From positions 21,921 through 85,920 of the forward strand of contig DHEF01000008.1 of the NCBI GenBank assembly GCA_002399735.1: a stretch of DNA of 64,000 bases. Direction: 5' to 3'. The DNA is from Chitinophagaceae bacterium UBA4857. Lineage in GTDB: Bacteria; Bacteroidota; Bacteroidia; Chitinophagales; Chitinophagaceae. The position numbers and the translations under genes are program-made. Under the pieces are notes generated by a model. That model was not told where the DNA came from, did no database searches, and saw only the letters and a list, made by a program, of their open reading frames with translations. Below are positions 58,066 to 64,000 of the stretch, one piece after another (position 1 is the first letter of the stretch; the number at the start of each line of letters is the position of its first letter).

Positions 58066-61000
58066 TTAGCCTTCTTTTTTTAAAACAATCGTTTTGAAGG
58101 AGATATCATTGACTTCAATGTCAGTACCTCCGTTTATTTCAGCCTCCAATTCCAGCTCATCTGCTAAAACTTCGGCGCAAATATACTCTTTAAACAATGT
58201 TAACGAAGTTTGTAGCGCTCCAGCCCCGCTTACCTTTACTATCACTCTGTCTGTCAGGTCAAAGTTATTGTCCTTACGTATTTTTTGAATACGGTTAACA
58301 AACTCTCTGGCATTACCTTCCTGCTCTAATTCGGGTGTAATGTTAATGTCAAGTGCTACGGTTAAACTGCCTTTATTCGCTACAGTCCAGCCCGGGATAT
58401 CCTCACTACTGATATCAACTTCGTTTATCTGTAATATTACGTGTTCGTTATCAATTAACAAACTATATTTTCCTTCTTTTTCAAATTGGGTAATATCATT
58501 TTGCCCAAATTGTGATAAAGCTGTGGATACTGCCTTCATTTTGGCACCCAGTTTTTTACCAAGGGCCACAAAATTGGGTTTTATCTTTTTGCTGATAAAA
58601 CCGTCTGTATCGCTCAGGTATTCAATTTCTTTTACGTTTACCTCCGATTTGATGATATCTTCTACCTGTTGTAAATGCTGTTTCATAGTAGCACTTAATA
58701 CCGGTATTAATACTTTTTGTAAGGGCTGACGTACTTTAATGTTTACCTTTTTGCGTAATGATAATATTAAAGAACTTGCATCTTGTGCCAGTTGCATTCT
58801 GTCTTCCAAGGCTTGGTTTATAACAGCCTCATCAGCCACCGGGTACAATACATGGTGTACCGACTCCTCTGTAAACCTTTGAGAAACAGCATTTAAGTTA
58901 CGGAAAACGGTATCGCTAAAGAATGGTGCTGTAGGTGCAATCAAACGTACAATGGTTTCCAAACACTCATACAAAGTTTGGTAAGCGCATATTTTGTCAT
59001 GCTCATACTCCCCTTTCCAGAAACGTCTTCTGCATAATCTAACATACCAGTTACTTAAATGTTCATCAACAAAATCCTCTATTAAACGGCCGGCTTGTGT
59101 AGGTTCGTAATCATCCATAGCCGTAGTTACTTTTTTAACCAGACTATTTAGGCTGGAAAGTATCCATTGGTCAATTTCCGGACGATCTTTTACCGGTACA
59201 TACGCTTCTTTAAACGAAAAACCGTCCACATTGGCGTATAAACCAAAAAACTGGTAAGTATTATATAAGGTACCAAAAAACTTACGTTGTACTTCTTTAA
59301 TACCTTCAATGTCAAATTTCAGGTTATCCCATGGCGATGCGTTGGTAATTAAATACCAGCGGGTAGCATCGGCCCCATACTTTTCAATGGTCGTAAACGG
59401 ATCTACCACATTGCCCAGGCGTTTGCTCATTTTGTTGCCGTTTTTATCCAGCACCAAACCGTTACTTACTACGTTTTTGTAAGCAACAGAATCAAACACC
59501 AATGAAGCAATAGCATGCAGGGTGTAAAACCACCCACGAGTCTGATCAACGCCTTCGCAAATAAAGTCGGCAGGAAAAGCACCGTCAAAATTATTTTTAA
59601 ATGGTTTAGGGTCGCCGGCCTTTAGTTTTTCGTAATCCAAACCCCATTGCGCATAAGGCATGGCGCCACTGTCAAACCAAACGTCAATTAAATCCGGTAC
59701 ACGTTTCATGGGCTTGCCGGTTGGGCTCACCAGTATTATATCATCCACATAAGGTTTATGTAAATCCAATATACCTTCGTGTAAATAATTTTTGTTTACA
59801 TCGCCACCCAGTACTTCGTTCGCTTTTTTAATTTCCTCGTTTAACTGTGCAATAGTGGCTATACAAATTTGCTCACCGCCTTCTTTCTCGTCAATGTATT
59901 TACCATCGCTGTCAACCGATTTCCAGATAGGCAACGGTGTGCCCCAAAAACGGCTGCGGCTCAGGTTCCAATCCACCATATTTTCCAGCCAGTTACCAAA
60001 ACGGCCTTCGCCGGTACTTTTAGGTTTCCAGTTAATGGTTTTGTTCATCTCCACCATTCTTTCCTTAATAGCCGAGGTTTTTATAAACCATGCTTCTAAT
60101 GGATAGTATAAAATGGGTTTATCTGTACGCCAGCAATGCGGGTAATTGTGTTCGTATTTTTCTACCTTAAAGGCACGATTTTCTTTTTTCAGTTTTACGG
60201 CTATATCAACATTTACGTCCACATAGTTTGCATCGTCTTTGTAGTTTTTTACATAACGGCTGCTAAACTCACCTAAACCTTCTAAAAACTTACCTTGTTT
60301 GTCGACTAAGGTTAAAATACCAATATTGTATTTTTTACCCACTTTATAGTCATCTGCACCAAAAGCAGGCGCCGTATGTACTATACCGGTACCATCTTCG
60401 GTAGTTACAAAGCTATCCGCCATTATACGGAAAGGCTCCGCACCTGGAGTTATTTCGTGTATCGCAGTTAATGAGTTGGCCTCGTAAGGTAATAATTGCT
60501 CGTATTGTAAGCCTTCTAATTGACTGCCTTTGAATTCAGTAACAACTTTCCAGGGTAATAATTTTGTGTCGGCCGTGTAGCCATCAAAATCCCCATTCTC
60601 GCCTTCGGGTTTAAAAAACTTACCCAATAAAGGTTTGGCCAGTACTACGTTTACAGCATTATGCAAATAAGGATTAAACGTTTTTACCAATACATAATCA
60701 ATGTTTGGCCCAACCGTTAAACCCAGGTTACTGGGTAAAGTCCATGGCGTAGTAGTCCATGCCATGTAAAACAGTTCTTCCCCGTTTGATGCATCAAACA
60801 AAAACTGCGATTTATCATTTTGTACCGCCTTAAACATAGCCACGGCACTGGTATCTTTTACATCTTTGTAAGTACCTGGTTGATTTAATTCATGCGAGCT
60901 TAAACCCGTACCGGCCGCCGGTGAATAGGGTTGTATACTTACACTTTCGTACAACAACCCTTTTTTGTACAACTCACTCAGCAACCACCACAAGGTTTCA

Positions 61001-61473
61001 ATGTACTCGTTTTTAAACGTAATGTAAGGATCATTCAAATCAACCCAATAACCCATTTTACGGGTAATATCGTCCCATTTATCTTTATAACGTAATACGG
61101 CTTCACGGCATTTTTGGTTATACTCTTCTACCGTAATTTTTTTACCAATATCTTCTTTGGTTATACCCAATTCTTTCTCCACGCCTAATTCAATAGGCAA
61201 GCCATGTGTGTCCCAACCCCCTTTACGTTTTACCTGAAAACCCTGCATGGTTTTATAACGGCAAACCAAATCTTTTAACGTACGGGAAATAACGTGGTGA
61301 ATACCGGGCATACCGTTGGCACTTGGCGGACCTTCATAAAAAACAAAAGGAGTTGCGCCATCACGTATAGTTACACTTTTTTCAAAACTTAGCTCATCTG
61401 TCCATTGGGCTAATTGCTCCTGCTCCATAGCAGGTAAGTTAAGCCCCTGATATTCTCTGTATTTATTTGCCAT
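58066..61473 (-). CDS. ileS: Isoleucyl-tRNA synthetase, type 2
   Basis: 1135 residues, class I. Catalytic PPSANGMPGIHHVISRTLKD near the N-terminus (residues 49-68), Rossmann fold, CP1 editing domain, KMSKR at 681-685, then anticodon domains; no C-terminal zinc Cys cluster, which marks type 2 enzymes. The HIGH motif is altered to GIHH (57-60), with Gly and His exchanged. The DWNLSRSRFWGTPLP and EGVDQTRGWFYTLH segments are canonical. It heads an operon with the DksA-like gene. A TAACTTTG -7 box lies at 61504-61511. Confidence 0.96.
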   Translation of the reverse strand: MANKYREYQGLNLPAMEQEQLAQWTDELSFEKSVTIRDGATPFVFYEGPPSANGMPGIHHVISRTLKDLVCRYKTMQGFQVKRKGGWDTHGLPIELGVEKELGITKEDIGKKITVEEYNQKCREAVLRYKDKWDDITRKMGYWVDLNDPYITFKNEYIETLWWLLSELYKKGLLYESVSIQPYSPAAGTGLSSHELNQPGTYKDVKDTSAVAMFKAVQNDKSQFLFDASNGEELFYMAWTTTPWTLPSNLGLTVGPNIDYVLVKTFNPYLHNAVNVVLAKPLLGKFFKPEGENGDFDGYTADTKLLPWKVVTEFKGSQLEGLQYEQLLPYEANSLTAIHEITPGAEPFRIMADSFVTTEDGTGIVHTAPAFGADDYKVGKKYNIGILTLVDKQGKFLEGLGEFSSRYVKNYKDDANYVDVNVDIAVKLKKENRAFKVEKYEHNYPHCWRTDKPILYYPLEAWFIKTSAIKERMVEMNKTINWKPKSTGEGRFGNWLENMVDWNLSRSRFWGTPLPIWKSVDSDGKYIDEKEGGEQICIATIAQLNEEIKKANEVLGGDVNKNYLHEGILDLHKPYVDDIILVSPTGKPMKRVPDLIDVWFDSGAMPYAQWGLDYEKLKAGDPKPFKNNFDGAFPADFICEGVDQTRGWFYTLHAIASLVFDSVAYKNVVSNGLVLDKNGNKMSKRLGNVVDPFTTIEKYGADATRWYLITNASPWDNLKFDIEGIKEVQRKFFGTLYNTYQFFGLYANVDGFSFKEAYVPVKDRPEIDQWILSSLNSLVKKVTTAMDDYEPTQAGRLIEDFVDEHLSNWYVRLCRRRFWKGEYEHDKICAYQTLYECLETIVRLIAPTAPFFSDTVFRNLNAVSQRFTEESVHHVLYPVADEAVINQALEDRMQLAQDASSLILSLRKKVNIKVRQPLQKVLIPVLSATMKQHLQQVEDIIKSEVNVKEIEYLSDTDGFISKKIKPNFVALGKKLGAKMKAVSTALSQFGQNDITQFEKEGKYSLLIDNEHVILQINEVDISSEDIPGWTVANKGSLTVALDINITPELEQEGNAREFVNRIQKIRKDNNFDLTDRVIVKVSGAGALQTSLTLFKEYICAEVLADELELEAEINGGTDIEVNDISFKTIVLKKEG

Positions 61474-61503
61474 AATGCTGTACCGGCCTCATTTTTAAGT
61501 GTG

Positions 61504-61511
61504 CAAAGTTA
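61504..61511 (-). promoter_or_regulatory. -7 box of ileS
   Basis: TAACTTTG (TAnnTTTG) 31 nt upstream of the ATG. Confidence 0.5.
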
Positions 61512-61595
61512 CAAAATAGCGTGCAGATATTTGGGGGTAATTATAAAACCCATGTAGCATTACAATTAATTAATAAACAGTAGCTTACAGCTAAA

Positions 61596-61943
61596 CTATT
61601 GTATTGGCTGGCCAAAGCGCAACAAATTGCCACTATCGTCCAATATATGAAACTCCCGCATACCCCAGGGCTTGTTACTAAGGGTAGAGTTCGGATGCTG
61701 CCAGGGTTTATACTTTTCGTACAATGCATCAATATTTTGCACCCTTATGTACACACTGCTGCTTTCTACAATGGTTTTGTCGCTGCATTTCCAAAAATGA
61801 AGTTCCTGTCCGTTAATAGTAAACAACAATAAATCGGGATACTCTCCAATGATTGTAAACCCTAGATTTTGTATATATAATTCTTTTGTGGCCTCAAAAT
61901 TCAGCGATGGCAATTGAGGTACTATTGATAAAATTTCCTGCAT
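61596..61943 (-). CDS. VOC (glyoxalase/bleomycin-resistance) family protein
   Basis: 115 residues from the ATG at 61943. A single VOC fold pair: VPQLPSLNFEATKELYIQNLGFTIIGEYPDLLLFTINGQELHFWKC, then SSVYIRVQNIDALYEKYK, and REFHILDDSGNLLRFGQPI. Similar to bleomycin-binding-type proteins in size, but the metal ligands cannot be told from sequence alone. Single gene; an upstream frame adds eleven residues that are unlikely to be used. Function unknown. Confidence 0.8.
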   Translation of the reverse strand: MQEILSIVPQLPSLNFEATKELYIQNLGFTIIGEYPDLLLFTINGQELHFWKCSDKTIVESSSVYIRVQNIDALYEKYKPWQHPNSTLSNKPWGMREFHILDDSGNLLRFGQPIQ

Positions 61944-62021
61944 GGCATTTATTTTAAAGATAAAAATAGTTTGCAACTGAACTTATAAAATAAAAAAGGT
62001 ACATAGTTTATTTTTTTGTTA

Positions 62022-62290
62022 CTATCGTCCCACCCCTGATTAAGCTTTGGTTGCGTCGCACACTTGTGCACCTTCAACTTAACTCACCACTTTGCAAGGT
62101 GCACCCCGATTCTATCGGTGGTACTGCATTAACGCGAAGCATCAATGAGGCTAATCCAATAACTAATATCGAATTAATTCTATTGGGCATTATGTTTCTA
62201 ACCCCGAGTTTGGCACAGTGCGTTTGATTCGGGGCAGTACTCCGCATTTTAATCGGAGTGCATATCGTTCATCATCATTGTGTTATTCCA
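62022..62290. repeat. Family A repeat, long form
   Basis: The inverted, nearly identical counterpart of 49500-49790, with an extra segment CACTTGTGCACCTTC and CTTTGCAAGGTGCACC. Complete from ATCGTCCCACCCCTGATT to GTTCATCATCATTGTGTTA. Confidence 0.85.
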
Positions 62291-62334
62291 AATATATTGT
62301 TGGCTTATTACAGATTAATTCGGGCCGGTTCCTA

Positions 62335-62460
62335 ACTAATTATTCTCCTACAGCTAAAGCTGGAGGCTATTATTAAAACATAGCCCACGGGTTAAACCGT
62401 GTGCTATGAAGTCCACAAACAATGTTAGTGATGGCTTAAACCATTTTAAATGCAACAGCT
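62335..62460. repeat. Short palindrome cluster
   Basis: CAGCTAAAGCTGGAGG (also inside the 509-bp element at 49.4 kb), then AGCCCACGGGTTAAACCGTG (imperfect palindrome) and GGCTTAAACCATT. REP-like sequences without an ORF. Confidence 0.55.
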
Positions 62461-62464
62461 TTTA

Positions 62465-62535
62465 TAATTGCTGAATAGCGATATGCAGTACAAAAGTGCG
62501 ACGCAAGTAAAGTTCAATCAAAGGAGGAACGATGA
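62465..62535. repeat. Family A repeat, short form
   Basis: TTGCTGAATAGCGATATGCA, AAGTGCGACGCAAGTAAAGT, TCAATCAAAGGAGGAACGAT; completes a repeat-only gap of about 750 nt between the VOC and metzincin genes. Confidence 0.7.
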
Positions 62536-62710
62536 TAACAAAATTAATAGTATGAAGGATGAGGGCACGCTGATATATTGAAGCAATTTTGAGTTTTAAC
62601 ATTAAAGTAATTGAACCATGACTACTTACAAAAAAAAGAAAAGGAGCTTAGAAAAGCCCCCTTTCAGCGCACATGAGAAAAAAAATTTAATAGATAATGT
62701 GTAATTATTT

Positions 62711-64000
62711 TTAATTTCCTGCAGTAAGGTTGGGATTTAATGCTGTTTTAATTCGACCTTGCATATCTTTCAAATGAAACAAGCTTATATTATCGTCGGC
62801 ATTAGTAATTGCCTTGGAAATTTTCTCCTGTAAGGTTTCCAGTTCAAATTTAACCAACGAGGCAACATCTGTTTCAGTATAAATGCCATCTTTAAGCATC
62901 AGATAATCGGTAAGTGAGCCTAGATATGCTTTTTGCATATTGCGCTCGTACATATCAACCTTAATTTTTGAACCGCCTGAAACAGGTTTCCATATCTGGC
63001 TATGCAATACTTGAAAATAGTCTGTCAACGACAACGCATCGCTATTAAACTGCGCTTGATTTGCCTGTAGTTTTAATAACAGGTCTTTATCTAACAAGGT
63101 ATTAATCATACGTACCTGTAAGTCTTCTACAATATTTGCACCTTCAGGAAAAACAACTTTGTCCAATACTTTTTTATTTAACAACCAAAGAGGGGTAGTG
63201 AACAATTCTTTATTAAAAAATGCCAAGGCCTCCAATTGTTTTGCTTTGTCGGTTACGGTATATAAAGCCCCTCCTGCGGCCTCACTTTTTACAGTATAAT
63301 GTACGCCACCTACATTTTTTAATACATGCATTAAATAACGGGTAAATTGATCTTTTACCTGTTTGTACATATTGCTTAACCCTTCGTTTAACTTGTCAGC
63401 TTCATAAGTCCACTCAGGTAGATTAGGGAGTATTCGTTGTAGATTTTTTATACCATATGCACTTGCGATCATGGCGTTATCGCCCAGGTCTTCTGTTTGA
63501 CAGTCAGGATCAAATCTTTTAACCTCTCCGTCTCCAAACCACAACAATGGGTTATCTGCAATCCGTTTATCTATCCAACTGTTTACAATTTTTTTGTCGG
63601 CCTCGGGGTTGGGTGCGTTAATAAATTTATACCCCCATTCAATAGCCCATTTATCGTAAGCACCTATACGTGGAAAAAGTAACTCTTGGGGGATTTTATC
63701 TTCGGGTTGAGCCACATAATTAAAGCGAGCATAGTCCATTATACTGGCAGTATGTCCATGTTTTTCCAAATATTTTTTATCCCTTAAACTTTCTACCGGT
63801 GTGCGGCTGCTACTACCAAAGTTGTGACGCAAACCAAGTGTATGTCCAACTTCGTGGCTGGATACAAACCTAATTAATTCACCCATTAATTTATTGTCAA
63901 ACTTTGCCTTGCGGGCAGCAGGATCAACAGCACTTGCCTGTACCATATACCAGTTGTGCAACAACTCCATTACATTATGATACCAGCCTATATGGGTTTG
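62711..64000 (-). CDS. Zinc metzincin protease (DUF5117-type), C-terminal part only
   Basis: The frame continues past the window edge, so only the last 429 codons are seen. HEVGHTLGLRHNFGSS is the metzincin HExxHxxGxxH zinc motif; ASIMDYARFNYVAQPED carries the Met-turn. After it come a helical domain and a polar C-terminus (NPNLTAGN). Large exported zinc proteases of this type (about 800-900 residues, with N-terminal DUF5117/DUF5118 domains) are common in Bacteroidota. N-terminus, signal peptide and operon context not visible. Confidence 0.88.
   Translation of the reverse strand, partial: QTHIGWYHNVMELLHNWYMVQASAVDPAARKAKFDNKLMGELIRFVSSHEVGHTLGLRHNFGSSSRTPVESLRDKKYLEKHGHTASIMDYARFNYVAQPEDKIPQELLFPRIGAYDKWAIEWGYKFINAPNPEADKKIVNSWIDKRIADNPLLWFGDGEVKRFDPDCQTEDLGDNAMIASAYGIKNLQRILPNLPEWTYEADKLNEGLSNMYKQVKDQFTRYLMHVLKNVGGVHYTVKSEAAGGALYTVTDKAKQLEALAFFNKELFTTPLWLLNKKVLDKVVFPEGANIVEDLQVRMINTLLDKDLLLKLQANQAQFNSDALSLTDYFQVLHSQIWKPVSGGSKIKVDMYERNMQKAYLGSLTDYLMLKDGIYTETDVASLVKFELETLQEKISKAITNADDNISLFHLKDMQGRIKTALNPNLTAGN

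Noticed and set aside
57508..58097. Two long plus-strand frames (Ala/Gly/Phe-rich and Phe/Cys/Arg-rich) opposite the DksA-like gene
   Set aside because: They are antisense shadows of the Ala-Lys-Pro repeats in the H1-like tail; the composition is that of the complementary codons.
1..64000. tRNA, rRNA, CRISPR or prophage genes
   Set aside because: All gaps over 100 nt were read; no cloverleaf with a GTTCGAATC-type T-arm, no regularly spaced direct repeats and no integrase or structural phage genes were found.

Overview
The window looks like an AT-rich chromosome segment (about 60% AT by eye) from a Bacteroidota bacterium, most plausibly of the Chitinophagales/Chitinophagaceae type. The evidence is a type IX secretion/gliding pair (gldJ, porV), a secreted RCC1-repeat protein with a type IX C-terminal sorting domain, an arginine operon built around an N-acyl-ornithine transcarbamylase, few Shine-Dalgarno sequences, and Bacteroidota-type TAnnTTTG -7 promoter boxes in front of many genes. 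No rRNA, tRNA, CRISPR array, prophage or transposase gene was seen.

Layout. 1-8.3 kb: a repeat and a Flavo-1-like structured RNA, an esterase, a small-protein operon (DUF1266, a lipoprotein, an apparently frameshifted membrane peptide), a Tricorn-type protease and a membrane protein. 8.5-18.6 kb, minus strand: a full arginine operon in the order leader peptide? > GNAT acetyltransferase > argG > argC > argD > argF' > argB > argE > argH. 18.7-28.7 kb: QorB/HxlR pair, S4 protein, two peptidases, a WG-repeat protein, an L,D-transpeptidase and an ECF sigma/anti-sigma/outer-membrane-protein operon. 30.9-34.8 kb: gldJ and divergent porV, then ispF. 35-43 kb: ald, tsaE, a copper ATPase, metZ, pheS. 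43-46.7 kb: a small accessory patch (KilA-N remnant, lipoprotein, DUF2809) and an HxlR/DoxX/pirin cluster. 46.8-48.7 kb: a second ECF sigma operon. 50-57 kb: the type IX cargo protein and a two-component pair whose genes overlap tail to tail. 57-64 kb: a DksA-like protein with a histone-H1-like tail, ileS, a VOC protein and the C-terminal part of a metzincin cut by the window edge.

The most unusual feature is the arginine operon. Its downstream genes (argB-argE-argH) overlap by a few bases, but its upstream gaps are filled by small ORF cassettes. Two are paralogous 118-residue four-helix-bundle (23S-IVS/S23 type) genes, each bracketed by imperfect inverted repeats of 23-32 bp that reach the stop and start codons of the neighbouring arg genes. 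The third is a DUF559 nuclease-like ORF joined in frame to argB through a CCCCTTTAGGGG repeat, with an inverted copy of that repeat forming the C-terminus of ArgF'. A fourth gap (argG-argC) holds an ORF-less hairpin of similar composition plus a dispersed repeat. Ahead of the operon is a 40-codon ORF ending in Arg codons, whose stop codon lies inside a hairpin: a candidate arginine attenuator.

Other points of note: IleRS carries GIHH where HIGH is expected; a 509-bp element with 26-bp perfect terminal inverted repeats sits inside a copy of a modular intergenic repeat family (family A) that recurs across the window; and there are two copies of a Flavo-1-like RNA.
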